Shown here: positions 10,876 through 21,335 of the stretch, piece after piece
Numbering within the stretch: the first letter of the stretch is position 1
How the letters are laid out: each line of letters opens with the position of its first letter
From: Gambelia wislizenii
Taxonomy: Eukaryota; Chordata; Lepidosauria; Squamata; Crotaphytidae
Direction: 5' to 3'
Length of the DNA stretch: 64,000 nt
Assembly: GCA_030847615.1 (NCBI GenBank)
Contig: JAUMIR010000003.1
Span: forward strand, 285,318,265-285,382,264
Made by a program: the position numbers and the translations under genes
Notes under the pieces: generated by a model
Seen by the model: the letters and a program-made list of their open reading frames with translations, nothing else
What the model was told of the DNA's origin: nothing
Databases searched by the model: none

Positions 10876-11982
10876 CAGTTGCCCCTCCACACTCGCGAAC
10901 TCAGCATTCGCGGTTTTAATTATTCGCGGTTTTGGGAGGGCCCCCCCCGGGCCCCCCCAAAACCGCGAAAAGGGGCCTCCGGAGGCCCCTTGAAAGCTGT
11001 GGGAAGGAGCCGGGAGGGCCGGCTAGGCGTTCACGGGGCTTTTGGAGACCCCCCAGAGGCCCCGTGAAGGCCTGGGGAGGGTGGGGGGAGGGTGGGGGGA
11101 GGCCTTCACGGAGCCTTGGAAGGCTCCGTGAAGGGCTGGGGAGGGTGGGGGGAGGCCGCGGAGGCCTTCACGGAGCCTTGAAAGGCTCCGTGAAGGCCCC
11201 AGGGAGGGAGGGGGGAGGATGGGGGGAGGCCTTCACGGAGCCTTGGAAGGCTCCGTGAAGGGCTGGGGAGGGTGGGGGGAGGCCGCGGAGGCCTTCACGG
11301 AGCCTTGAAAGGCTCCGTGAAGGCCCCAGGGAGGGAGGGGGGAGGATGGGGGGAGGCCTTCACGGAGCCTTGGAAGGCTCCGTGAAGGGCTGGGGAGGGT
11401 GGGGGGAGGCCGCGGAGGCCTTCACGGAGCCTTGAAAGGCTCCGTGAAGGCCCCAGGGAGGGTGGGGGGAGGATGGGGGGAGGCCTTCACGGAGCCTTGG
11501 AAGGCTCCGTGAAGGGCTGGGGAGGGTGGGGGGAGGCCGCGGAGGCCTTCACGGAGCCTTGAAAGACTCCGTGAAGGCCCCGGGGAGGGAGGGGGAGGGT
11601 GGGGGGAGGCCTTCACGGAGCCTTGGAAGGCTCCGTGAAGGGCTGGGGAGGGAGGGTGGAGGGTGGGGGGAGGCCTTCACGGAGCCTTCCAAGGCTCTGT
11701 GAAGGGCTGGGGAGGGTGGGGGGAGGCCGCGGAGGCCTTCACGGAGCCTTGAAAGGCTCCGTGAAGGCCCCGGGGAGGGAGGGGGGAGGGTGGGGGGAGG
11801 CCTTCACGGAGCCTTCCAAGGCTCCGTGAAGGGCTGGGGAGGGTGGGGGGAGGCCGCGGAGGCCTTCACGGAGCCTTCGAAGGCTCCGTGAAGGCCCCGG
11901 GGAGGGCAATCCATATTCGCGGTTTTTTTACATTCGCGGGGGTCCGTGGAACGTAACCCCCGCGAATGTCAAGGGACAACTG
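10876..11982. mobile_element. Tigger-like TA-flanked non-autonomous DNA element with palindromic GC-rich core
   Basis: It starts CAGTTGCCCCTCCACACTCG and ends with the inverted equivalent (gcgaatgtcaagggacaactg). TA stands on each side (10874-10875 and 11983-11984), the target duplication of Tc1/mariner elements. The subterminal text 'attcgcggttttaattattc' and 'ggggtccgtggaacgtaacc' is shared with the copies at 32,336 and 57,676. There is no transposase; the interior is a GC-rich tandem array (separate entry). Long proline- and glycine-rich open frames across it follow from composition. Confidence 0.85.
11023..11897. repeat. GC-rich minisatellite built of 32-bp palindromes
   Basis: A palindromic module (CCTTCACGGAGCCTT, two variable bases, AAGGCTCCGTGAAGG) occurs about 13 times from 11,101 to 11,894, spaced 62-65 bp by G-rich spacer. 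Alternating spacers make a higher-order period of 127 bp: modules at about 11101, 11228, 11355, 11482, 11608, then 11672 and 11799. The central dinucleotide varies (GG, GA, CC, CG), always between the same arms. Diverged modules lie upstream: GTTCACGGGGC/GCCCCGTGAAGG at 11,029-11,072 and AGGGGCCTCCGGAGGCCCCT near 10,972-10,991. Confidence 0.93.
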
Positions 11983-11984
11983 TA

Positions 11985-12062
11985 GTTCCAAACACATTTA
12001 CCTGGAATTAAGTCCTACAGAACTCAACAGGACTTCTGAGAAGATCTTTATGGGATTGTACT
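11985..12062. mobile_element. MITE fragment, 'aagtcc' family
   Basis: 'cctggaattaagtcctacag' followed by 'aacaggacttctgagaag' and 'atgggattgtac' resembles the inverted core and end of the family at 10,216. It abuts the TA-flanked element, which may have inserted beside or into it. Confidence 0.45.
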
Positions 12063-12440
12063 ATTCGGCTTTATTCTTTAACATGGTTACTAATTATTAA
12101 ATATCCATTAATAAATTGGGATTTACTTCTGATTAAATATGCAGTAGCAGTGTTAAATTGTTGCTGTTACATGCATGTTTCATAGTGTGGTCAGACTGAA
12201 TCTTTCTAAAAAGAACCTTAACCTTTGCATGGAAAATTACTCATATAACTTTTTAAATGGAATCAGTGTAATTCTTAATTTTCAAAGGTATCTAAAAACT
12301 TCAGCTTGGATTATGGCCATGATGTTAGCAAATGTAAATTGAATTGTAATTAATCAGGATAGTTTTTCTTCTATACATAAGATAACATTAGAAAATATTC
12401 AAGACAATTACTTCGAACTAGCTGGACCTGGCGTACCATA
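12063..12440. other. no recognisable feature
   Basis: AT-rich; nothing recognised. Confidence 0.5.
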
Positions 12441-12892
12441 CGCTGTTGAAAAATCCCCCCCCAAATGCCTGGTAGACCTCATGACAGCCCTGTAAGGTAG
12501 GCCGGTGGATTTTTAAATTCTTCCTCCCCCTTCTCAGCATTCCACACTTTTCCTGAAATTGCTGAGGGTCATTTGCTCTGTTACCCCGCTGCCACGTCAC
12601 TGCCACAAATTGACTACCTGGGTCCTGTTGCAAGTGGCCCGTTGCTGCTGCCGCCACCAATTGACTGCCTGGGTCCCATTGCAAGCAGCCCATCGCTGCC
12701 ACCACTGCCAGTTGACTGTTTGGGTCCCAATCTGGGCCACAGATTGAGTGGCAGGAGTGGATTGTGAGGTGGAGAGGGAATTTGCATGTGGGTGGTGATT
12801 GGTTGGGTGCGTTTCCTGTGCAGCCAATCAGCACACTGGGAAAGGCAACATACCCAAGAGAATTATTTAGATAGATAGATAGATAGATAGAG
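12441..12892 (+). mobile_element. unclassified interspersed repeat, tandem core and GATA tail
   Basis: The 3' part (12,735-12,858: 'cagattgagtggcaggagtg', 'ggtggtgattggttgggtg', 'cagcacactgggaaaggcaa', 'catacccaag') recurs almost unchanged at 29,640-29,763, and its end recurs inverted at 59,495-59,545. Upstream is a degenerate tandem of about 50-60 bp units containing 'ttgactgcctgggtcc'. The element ends in a simple repeat (GATA here, TA in the second copy). I do not know the family. The overlapping open frames are products of the tandem. Confidence 0.65.
12868..12891. repeat. (GATA)n microsatellite
   Basis: Six GATA units forming the 3' tail of the repeat above. Confidence 0.9.
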
Positions 12893-13519
12893 GTGTATAG
12901 TTTAGCTTATAGTTATGCGACTGAGTATATATAAAACTCTCTGCTATAAGAACACTTTTTTCTAACCTAAGGAGTCTGATTTCACCAGAGCTGAACATCA
13001 TTTGCTTCTCTGCTGCATACAACTGAGGTTTCTTTTTCTTTTCCTTTTGACACATTAATGTGTAATTGGTTTATACCGCTAAAAATTTTAACTAAAAAGC
13101 AAACAATAGTCTGTGTTGCTTTTGTCTGAACAATCTCAGGTCTCACTCTGAACAGTAAACCCAGTGCTGTGATGAGTAGAAACAAGTAATATACATTGTG
13201 AATACATAGACATGTTCAGCACCAACATCAGAGAACTCTACATCAGAAACTATTCATGAAAGTTTAGAAAGTTATGATGATGGTAGAGTCACTGAGGTCT
13301 GGATTGGGCAGTAAGATGTATAAACAGAACTTGGAACGAATGTGTTATAAGCAATGATATTAAAATACGTTACAACTCAATTACAACATGTTTAAATTTT
13401 AAGTAATGATAGGTAACATTGTTCCTTGTCCTTATGGTTAACATGGATGGTGAAATATTTCTTAAATCAGCCAGCATGCAAGTAATGTGGGGCACATGTG
13501 GCTTCCTTGTGAGGCTAAT
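12893..13519. other. no recognisable feature
   Basis: AT-rich; no gene or repeat recognised. Confidence 0.5.
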
Positions 13520-13613
13520 AGCATGCTCTGGGTTGGTGAGAGGAGGAATACATAACATTTGGGTTTCTTCCATCACCACCCAGAGAGAGGCAGAAAGTAG
13601 ATATTAGGTCTCA
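13520..13613. repeat. DIRS left inverted terminal repeat
   Basis: 'ataacatttgggtttcttcc' through 'gtagatattaggtctcac' is the inverse of 16,806-16,872 with a few mismatches. Its outer part, 'ctctgggttggtgagagg', is inverted again in the internal complementary region. Confidence 0.9.
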
Positions 13614-14430
13614 CAATAGCATTTCTGACGCCAAAACCCCACCTGTAGGGGGCCCAATTCCGGGAGACGTGGTTGGACTCCACTGACAGGTGGGTCCTGT
13701 CCACCATCACACAGGGATACCGCATAGAGTTCAAAAGAAATCCCAGAAACAGGTTTCTCCCCTCTCCCATCCCCAAGAATCCACAGAAGAGACTCTCACA
13801 CATTTGAGCCATAGAACATCTCAAAGACATCAGATTGGTAGAAGAAGTCCCATTCCAGCAGCATTTCTCAGGGGTATACTCCTTCTTCTTCATGATTCCG
13901 AAGAAGGGAGGGTACTCCAGATCAATCCTAGATCTAAAGTACACAAACTCCTATGTCATTTACAAATGTTTTTGCATGGAGACCCTCTCTGTCCGAGAAT
14001 CTCTACAGGAAGGGGTTTCCTAGCATCCCTGGACCTTGCAGAAGCATACCTACACGTGAACGTCAACAAAGAGAGCAGAAGAATCCTCCATTTTGCCTTT
14101 GGAGAGCATCATTTCCAGTTCAGGGACCTTCCCTTCAGCTTGGCCTCAACACCCAGGGTCTTCACCAAAGTTCTGGTAGCCCTGGTAGCTCACTTGAGGA
14201 CCCAAGGGATTCACCTGTACCCATGCCTGGACAATGTGTTTTTAAGGGCCTCATCATTCTGGAAGTCCCAGGAAGACTTGGAGACAACCATAGCTTGCCT
14301 TCAGAGACACGGCTTCCTCATAAACTTCAAAAAAAGCCACCTGGAACCAGACAAGCCATCCTGCATCTGGGCATCTGGATAGACAGACACTCTTGGAAGA
14401 GAGGCAGCTCTATATCAGAACAGAAGTAAA
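13600..14430 (+). pseudogene. DIRS reverse transcriptase remnant
   Basis: The N-terminal block reads 'VLST.TQGYRIEF' near 13,690-13,735. A second block, 'YSRSILDLKYTN', follows at about 13,910-13,955. The main frame (13,690-14,382) carries 'GFLASLDLAEAYLHV', which holds the first catalytic aspartate, then 'LPFSLASTPRVFTKV' and 'IHLYPCLDNVFL'. In the last, the usual YLDD box is changed: LDN replaces LDD, so a catalytic aspartate is lost. The enzyme would make cDNA from element RNA. Frame switches between 13,690-14,382 and 13,835-14,023 show indels. Confidence 0.88.
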
Positions 14431-14699
14431 GAGAATATGGGCCCAACCCATAGTTCCCTTGTCCATTCTAGCCAGGCTCCTAGGCCTCATGATTTCGATG
14501 ATTCAGGTACTACCTTGGGCCAGGTTCCATTCCAGAGGTTCCTAAAGAGATAACAGCAGCAGATAGCCCTATGCAAATGTCTCCTGTTCAGAATCCCTCC
14601 CCCAGTCAGGGCCTCTCTGGCCTGGTGGACGCACAGGACCAACATTGCAAAGGGTTCCCCCTTCGTCCTGAGACGCATCATCACCATCACCTCAGAATT

Positions 14700-15330
14700 G
14701 AACCTTTGAGGATGGGGAGCACACTGTTAGTGGCAGGTGGCACAGGGAGTCTGGGGACATCAGGAGAAGGGCCACAGCATAAATTGGCTGGAACTAAGAG
14801 CACTGATACACTTCGAACCTATTCTGAGGGGACAACACATGTTGTTGACCGACAACACCACAGCCCGCTCCTACATTGCAAAACAAGGAGGGTCAAAGTC
14901 TTTATCCCTGCAGAAGGAAGAGGACATCTCACTGTGATGAGCAGAGAAAACAGTCAAGTCCATAACAGCCCAGTACCTACAAGGCTCAGACAACTGTCAG
15001 TCGGACTTCCTGAGTAGATATGAGATACTCCCAGGGGAGTGGGAGTTGCACCCAGAGGTGTTCCACCAGCTACAAACCAGGTTCGGGAACATGGAGGTGG
15101 ATATATTTGCCTCTGAGAACAACAGCAAACTCCCCCGGTTCTTTGTCAGATTCCACTCCCCAGGGGTGGAAGGTGTGGATGCACTGAGGAACCCCTGGCC
15201 GAAAGGACTCTTCTACCTCTTAACCCCCTCCTCTCCTGGGGAAGTTTTGCAGGAAAGTGAGGGAAGAGAGAGCACAGATAGTCCTCATGGCCGCCCACTG
15301 GCCAAGGAAACCATGGTTCTCTGATCTCAT
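14700..15330 (+). pseudogene. DIRS RNase H remnant and following conserved block
   Basis: The frame 14,737-14,937 contains 'INWLELRALIHFEPIL', 'LLTDNTTARSYIAKQGG' and 'SKSLSLQKE', typical of the RNase H-like domain of DIRS elements (the TDNTTA segment carries an active-site aspartate). The frame 15,046-15,324 continues with 'VFHQLQTRFGNMEVDIFAS' and 'GVDALRNPWP', the block that usually follows RNase H in DIRS pol. A stop at 15,015 and frame changes separate the parts. Confidence 0.85.
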
Positions 15331-15477
15331 GGATCTCTCAGAAGCATAACCCTGGCATCTCCCACAGCAAAAAGACCTTCTGATCCAGGGATCTCACAGT
15401 CATCCCAGAGTGGCATGGCTCCAGCTCGCCACCTGGAGATTGAATGGTGAGCCCTCCAAGACTGTGGCTACGAAGAG

Positions 15478-16400
15478 ATGGTAATCTCCATGCTTTTCTC
15501 GTCCTGTAGACAGTCCACCACAAGGATATATGAAGCCACATGGCAGGCATTTGTACCATGGTGCATGGCCAACTCCATCTCTCAAGAGGGAGCAGCAGTA
15601 AAACATGTGTTGCCATTCTTACAGAAGGGCCTGGACCTAGGTCTTAGGCCCAATACATTGAAAAGGCAAGCAGCGGCCTTATCCTCAATCCTTCCCATGC
15701 CTCAGGAGGGAGCACTCTTCTCTCACCCCCACAAGGAGATTCCTCAGAGGGGTCACCATCATAGCTCTGCCAGTAAGGTACCGCTTCCCATTGTGGAGCC
15801 TCCCACTGGTCTTAAAACAACTAATGCAACCTCCCTTCGAACCACTGAGGACAGTCCCACTGCAGACCCTTTCCCTGAAGGTGGCCTTCTTGGTAGCCAT
15901 CAGTTCAGCCAGGAGAGCGTTGGAGCTGGTGACACTATTCATAAGGGACCACCTGTGCTCGTTCAACGAGGAGGCTCTGCGCCCAGACCTATCTTTCATA
16001 CCAAAGGTATTGTCCATCTTCCATGTCTCACAGGAAGTGATACTTCCCACCTTCTGTCCAAGCCCATCCCACCTGACAGAAAAGTTGTGGCACAAATTAA
16101 GACATCCACAGAGTACTCAAGATCTACATCAAGAGGACAAAGCCCTTCAGGCACTGTGACTTGCTGTTTGTGTCATTCAACCCAACGTCCTTGGGAGCCA
16201 AGACATCGAGACAGACCATAGCCACATGGGTGAAACCTTGCATCCTATTGGTGTACGACATGGTTAAGACACCTGGGCCTTCCAGAGTCATGGCCCATTC
16301 CACCAGATCAGCGGCCACGTCAGCAGCCTTTTCATTGAACTCCCCCCCCCAAAATATGCAGGGTCGCAACCTGGAGCATCCCCTCTTCCTTTATCTGTCA
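15478..16400 (+). pseudogene. DIRS tyrosine recombinase remnant
   Basis: The N-terminal SAM-like domain is in the frame 15,478 onward ('STTRIYEATWQAFVPWC', 'LRPNTLKRQAAALS'). The catalytic part lies in other frames: 'LVAISSARRALELVTL' (frame 15,791-16,159, arginine region) and 'MAHSTRSAATSAAF' in the frame 16,161-16,514. The latter holds the H-x-x-R signature of tyrosine recombinases. The terminal tyrosine is not readable with confidence. Such enzymes insert DIRS circles without target duplication. At least two frameshifts inactivate it. Confidence 0.88.
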
Positions 16401-16526
16401 CTACAAGACAGACAAATTCACGTCAGTGGAGGCCATCTTTGGAAGAAGGGTGCTACAGGAGGTCTTAAAAGACTAGAATACCAAAACGCAGTCACATGCA
16501 CCCTGAGTGGGTAGGAAAGCTTGGGC

Positions 16527-16617
16527 ATGTCCCAAATGTTATGGATTTCTCTCACCAACCCAGAGAATGCCACATTGGTCACTTACTGTGAAGGTGCATT
16601 CTGGGGTAGGAGAGAGG
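16527..16617. repeat. DIRS internal complementary region
   Basis: The left part ('cccaaatgttatggatttct', 'ctcaccaacccagag') is complementary to the left terminal repeat at about 13,527-13,568. The right part ('tgccacattggtcacttact', 'gaaggtgcattctggggt', 'aggagagagg') is complementary to the far right end at about 16,875-16,920. One segment that joins complements of both ends is the hallmark of DIRS-1-like elements and serves as template for completing and circularising the cDNA. Confidence 0.9.
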
Positions 16618-16799
16618 ATTTATCCACCCCACCCACAGTGATTGCTGTTCTTCATACAATAAAGAGAAAACACACTTGACCTAAACTTCATGCTACCTCG
16701 CTCTCATTCCCTCCTTTCTCTCTGCTGGGGCTTTGGTTGTCAGCGAACTGGCCTTGTGGAGAACTGAAGGGGAAGAGCTAGAGAAAAACTTCAGCTATC

Positions 16800-16923
16800 A
16801 CGAGACCTAATATCTACTTCCTGCTTTTCTCTGGGTGGTGATGGAAGAAACCCAAATGTTATGGATTCCTCCTCTCTCCAACCCCAGAATGCACCTTCAC
16901 GGTAAGTGACCAATGTGGCATGC
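16800..16923. repeat. DIRS right inverted terminal repeat
   Basis: 'gagacctaatatctacttcc' to 'gaaacccaaatgttat' is the inverse of the left repeat. It extends outward through 'ccccagaatgcaccttcacg' and 'gaccaatgtggca', which are mirrored in the complementary region. Confidence 0.9.
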
Positions 16924-17545
16924 TGGCAAACCTTTTGGAAGCATTAGTAGACTTGAAAACAAGATGCGTGGGTTGAATAATAAAAGTGAATAAAATTATA
17001 CATTTTATAGATGTATTTATGAAATAAATAATAATGCATTACTCATGAGATGTGGGGAATGAATAATATGCTTCTCATAAAATTTAATGAGCAAAGATTA
17101 ACAGGTTACTATTTTTGCTAATGTTTCCAAGCATTCAGTGGAAATATCAAGTATTCACTCTTACTTAGCACCTAGATTGGAAGTCTAGTACAACAGTCTA
17201 GATATTACATACTTGGACTATTTTATGGTCTGAGCAGGGAAGAAATGACATTCTGCTGTGTGTTTCCAAAATAACTTAAGTTCCATTGTACTGTAAGACT
17301 TGTGTGCATCCATCCATCCATTCATCCATAATGGAGAGTTTGTGCTGCATTTTGGCAGTTATGCACTGAACATTAGCACAATGATGGCATGTCTTCAGAA
17401 CCTTTTATTGTGGGCCTTGGTTATACTTGTTGTTGAAATACTGTATAAAAGTTAAATTAATGGTCTTTGCTGTCAGGTTTAATAAAGTCACTTCAGAAAT
17501 ATTAGACTGTAAACTCTCTCGTCTTCATCCATGGAGCTAATTTGA
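16924..17545. other. no recognisable feature
   Basis: AT-rich; a short CATC run lies near 17,310-17,328. No gene recognised. Confidence 0.5.
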
Positions 17546-17637
17546 ATTCCTAATACAGATTGAGTATCCCTTACCTGGACTTCCAAAATCCGAAATGCTC
17601 CAAAATCCAAAATGTTTGGGGCTACAACATGTACATA
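17546..17637 (+). mobile_element. Tigger-like DNA transposon terminal fragment
   Basis: 'acagattgagtatcccttac' and 'ccaaaatccgaaatgctcca' match a Tigger-type end known widely in amniotes. The opposite end is missing. Confidence 0.55.
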
Positions 17638-18184
17638 CCTGTACTGTATTTGTGAGGCTGGAGAGAGACACAGCTGAAGAAAGACACAAGGATCTGTGAA
17701 ATGGTTTTTCATGGTTTTTTTTCCAGGTGTGAGACTGTGTTCTGGAAGAGTTTATTCCTGACGTTCCACCTGTATCTGTGGCTGGCATCTTCAGAGAATG
17801 TTGGTGTAGGTGGTTTGTGGGATTTATATACTGCGAGTCCCTGTTGGAGAAGATATGTCCCTTTGTATGTAGCTATGTTGTGAGTGGCACTGATAACTAG
17901 TCTGGTAAATCACAAGGTGTAGATGGTTGTATACTGTATTCTGTGAATCAGCCAGGCATAGCAAATCCAAGGAATTCAGTGTTGACTACAGTGTTCAGCA
18001 TCCTGAGAATCTATATTTTCATTACAAAAAATACTTGTCTTTCTAGACATCATTGTTTGAAGGATAAGCTTGAAAGAAGGAGACAGTGTTTGAAGCCAGA
18101 AGCCAGTGAGCAGCATAAGACAAGTGACTGAGGTAGTAGTGCTTCAGTGCCCTTCACAGGAAGGTGCAGATTAAACAACTCCCT
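17638..18184. other. no recognisable feature
   Basis: No gene or repeat recognised. Confidence 0.5.
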
Positions 18185-18465
18185 TGCAAGGGCCAATGCT
18201 GTCATTAGACAGAGTAAAGCAATTGCCTCAGGTGACAGATGCCAGACATGGCAGCCTCCTGACTTCTTCCAGTTGCTTTGGCTTTTCTATTCTGAAAGTA
18301 GACAGAGCCTGGTATGCCATACAACCTCCAGTTAGAGCAAAGGACTGAAGATGTAGCTGTCAGTTCAGCTAACTTGGTAAATGGAATGGGGAAGGAAGAG
18401 GGATACCATCTTTTCCTTTGCCTTGGGCAGCAAAGTGTGTTGGGCTTGTGCCCAGCAGACAAGTC
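18185..18465. mobile_element. MITE-like repeat, 'gcctcaggcggcag' type
   Basis: The left part ('aattgcctcaggtgacagat') and right part ('ccttgggcagcaaagtgtgt', 'tgggcttgtgcccagcag') resemble the inverted ends of a squamate element bounded by 'gccggccc..aggcactttgctgcctgaggcgg'-like sequence. Diverged; borders approximate. Confidence 0.45.
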
Positions 18466-19489
18466 TCCTGGGAAGTTACTGACTGAACTAGGGTTTATTT
18501 CTCACATAAGGCCACAAAATAAAACTTCTGGTGCTCACTAGCCCTATGACTGAGACTTATATGGATTGGGGAAATCCATTGTTCCTTGGACTTTGTTTTC
18601 TGAAGTGAACTGGCAGGTAGATAAGGGACATGGTCCTCAAACCCAGACGAAAATCTGAAGACATTTTAAAAGTTTGAACCATTTTAGATTATCATGAAGC
18701 TTTGCATCTACCAAGGAGGCTGTTACACAGCTTACATCATTATGGTTTATCCCTCGGCTTCTGAAATGTAGGGAAACTGATATGATTAAATTTACTTTTA
18801 GGTGCCTAATATGCCTAATTGTAGGTGGCACATAGGAGAGGTCATGCTATCTATGAGAGGAACTATATCAGCGGAAAGATAATGCTATCTATGAGAGAAG
18901 CTGTATCAGCTAACTAAGTATAGATATTGATGATAGCTATTATTTACTGTAATAAATGCTGGAAAATCAAAATATATATCCAGGACTAGGGGTCACCTGG
19001 CAAATAGATATAGGAGAGAATATTTTTTAAAAAACTGTAGGAACAAATAGATGGTGAAGTCTTTTATATATATCTGTATGTGGAAACCTTTTCAGAAGAA
19101 TAATTTCCCAGTGTCTTTTGGGCTGCAGCCAGTGTTATTTCCAAGCTGTGATTCTTTCCAGCACTGGCTCATTCCCCATCCTTTCAGAAAATGCCAGAAA
19201 CAAATGAGTGGGTAACCAAGATATGCAAAATCCATAAAACAAGTTTTTGCTTGTGATTATAGGAAGGGCACTTCTGTATTGTGGTGGGTTTACAATGTCC
19301 ACAACCCCAGTAAGACTGCAAGTAAGGTCCATACGAGAATTGCTGCCTATCGTACCTCTTGTTACTTCTGTATTGGCAACTGTGGGGGATCAACTGGCTA
19401 CAGAGATCCAATTGCTGATAAATTTATACTGTGGGGTCTGGAGAGTCAGAAGCATGCACCAAACACAACACACCATCAGAATATTAATG
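18466..19489. other. no gene; local duplication near 18,840-18,925
   Basis: A 55-60 bp segment ('atgctatctatgagag', '..actatatcagc') is repeated in tandem about twice between 18,843 and 18,917. The rest shows nothing recognisable. Confidence 0.55.
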
Positions 19490-19900
19490 TCAAGTGGTGG
19501 TGGTATTATTTGCTGTCATGTCAGCTTCAACTTGGGGAGACCCCATGAATGAGAAACCCCCAACAAATCCTGCTATTAATAGCTCTGTTCAGGTCTTGCA
19601 AACTCAAGGATATGGCTTCCTTTACTGAGTCAACCCATCTGTGTTGTGCTCTTTCCTTTTTCCTACTGCCTTCATCTTTACAAAACATTACAATTTTTCT
19701 ACTGAGTTATGTCATATCTCATGATAAGTCCAAAGTACAATAGCCTCAGTTTGGTCATTTTAGCTTCTAAGTAAGAGTCTAGGGTTGGTTTATTCTTGGA
19801 CTTATTTATTTGTCTTTCTGGCAGTCCATGATATCCATAGAACTCTCCCCCAGCACCATGTTTCAAATGAGTTTATTTTGGTACCACATCAGTTTGCCTC
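19490..19900 (-). mobile_element. BovB/RTE LINE 3' part (minus strand)
   Basis: On the minus strand the sequence translates, with breaks, to the C-terminus of RTE reverse transcriptase: the region corresponding to 'YFGHI.R', 'GRRKRG..RWIDS.KEA' and, at the end, 'FLIHGVSPS'-like residues near 19,520-19,560. This LINE lineage supplies the enzyme for Sauria SINEs. Strongly decayed. Confidence 0.7.
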
Positions 19901-20034
19901 CATGTTATGTAATCCTGAGATGTGTAGTTTAATGAGGTATTTAGAATTCTTCACTTTAGTCTACTTCCCTGAACTAGTTCCCAATACCCTGATTAAAGCC
20001 TCATCTCTTTTTTCCTTGTGAACTGTAGATTAGG

Positions 20035-20155
20035 GGAACGGACTATAGTTTTTTAACTGAAAATTCTAAGTACTTCACTAAACTATAAATCCCAGAATTC
20101 CATAGGCTGGAGTCATGACCATTAAATTGGTATGAAATACCCCTGTAATCTTTGT
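20035..20155. mobile_element. half of the 'aactacaaatcccagaattc' foldback MITE
   Basis: 'actaaactataaatcccaga', 'attccataggctggagtcat' matches the right halves of the complete copies at 43,383 and 62,418. The left half is not recognisable. Confidence 0.6.
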
Positions 20156-21284
20156 GTGAAAGAGGAGGGGATGACGGAACTGCAAGCAGGGAGCAGGGCT
20201 GCATTTCCTATGACAGTGTAGCCCTGTATCATAGGGGTTGTCTAGAGGATCACAGTCATCGTCATCAGCCCATTGTGGTTGCATCCAGTGTGTCTGCAGT
20301 AGCAGTGTGCCTCTAAGACAACATGTCTGTACCCTGTAATTTTAACAAAAGTTAATAAAATAATTTAAAAAGGGGGGGGATAGAAGAGAGAGAACTACAG
20401 CTCAAGGAGACTGGAGGCCTTCCCCGCCACCTCGGCCATGTTATGAGAGGGGAGGGGGAGAGAGAAGCATCACTTGGGGGCAACTGCTGGGCCCGGCACG
20501 AAGGAGGTGGCGGTAGTAGCAGCATGGCCCTCCAATTTTAAGGCAAGAGAAGGACAAAGGAAGCCCCCCGGGCCTGGCCAGCTCTTGCTGCCTTCCAAGC
20601 CAGGCTGCCATCAGAGAAACCCACGCCATGTGGGAAGGCCTGGCCGAGCCTCCTCCACATGAGGCGCTTTTCCCACCCACCCAAACCTTCAGCCGTGGAA
20701 GGAAGGAAGGAGTGAAGGAAGGTATTGTGAGAAAATGCAGCGTGAACTATGCCCCAGAGAGAAGGATGGCTGGTACTGTGAAGAAGGGTGGGAAAGGATG
20801 AGCACTGGAGGTGGGCTGGGAAGGAAGGAAGGGAGAGCTGGGCTCTGGGTTACCAAAGACGAAGGTCTGTGGCCGAAGGGAGCCCATGTTGTCCATGTTG
20901 CTGTCCTCCATGTTACTGTGTATTGTTGTTGTCGTCTCCTCAGTAAGCCTGCAGATGGGCGGGGGCTTTGAAAAGGTGAGCACTTCCAGGTGGGATTGGC
21001 AAGAAAAATTAATTGCCTTCCTTCCCACTTCACGTTTTCAGTCCAGTGCTCCAGCCAGGCGAGGAAAGAGAAGTGCCCAACTTAGCCCAGGCTTTGAGAT
21101 TCCTCCCTCCTGTGGTGGAGGTGGGAGCAGTTGTTGTCCGGCTTCCTTGGCTGGCTCACAAGGAGGAGCCATGGCTACAGCCTGCCTGCCTTGCCCCTCT
21201 TGACGGTCCCAGCAGGGCATTCTTCACAGATAGAGAAGCCACCAGGGAAGGAGGGGGGAAGCCCAGGTCTTGTTACTCTCATTA
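20156..21284. other. GC-rich non-coding stretch
   Basis: From about 20,390 to 21,290 the composition is GC-rich with overlapping open frames on both strands (20,811-21,203; 20,689-21,033 minus). None has a family motif. The stretch ends at a hAT-like terminus, so it may be the interior of a non-autonomous DNA element. A CpG-rich host regulatory region cannot be excluded. Confidence 0.35.
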
Positions 21285-21335
21285 CTATTGCTCGCGGTTC
21301 TGCGGAATCCCAGTTGAGAAATGCTGGTCTAGATG
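21285..21335. mobile_element. hAT-like terminus
   Basis: 'ggttctgcggaatcccagtt' followed by 'gagaaatgctgg' matches the end of Charlie-like hAT elements (ends of the form 'cag.(g)tttctcaac'). The partner end was not located. Confidence 0.45.

Larger units (their letters stand above)
13520..16923 (+). mobile_element. DIRS-type tyrosine-recombinase retrotransposon, gag-less, decayed
   Basis: Order: left inverted terminal repeat, RT, RNase H, a conserved post-RNase H block, tyrosine recombinase, internal complementary region, right inverted terminal repeat. This is the DIRS-1 architecture, in which a circular intermediate is integrated by a recombinase instead of an integrase. About 3.4 kb long. 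The gag frame expected between the left end and RT is missing: RT-like sequence begins within tens of bases of the left repeat. Stops and frameshifts break all frames. A possible polyadenylation signal (AATAAA, 16,660-16,665) lies between the complementary region and the right end. Confidence 0.93.

Noticed and set aside
10795..11829. Several proline/glycine-rich open frames (such as 10,932-11,258 and 11,599-11,829) as genes
   Set aside because: They are translations of the GC-rich palindromic minisatellite; frames exist in several phases and on both strands with equal quality.
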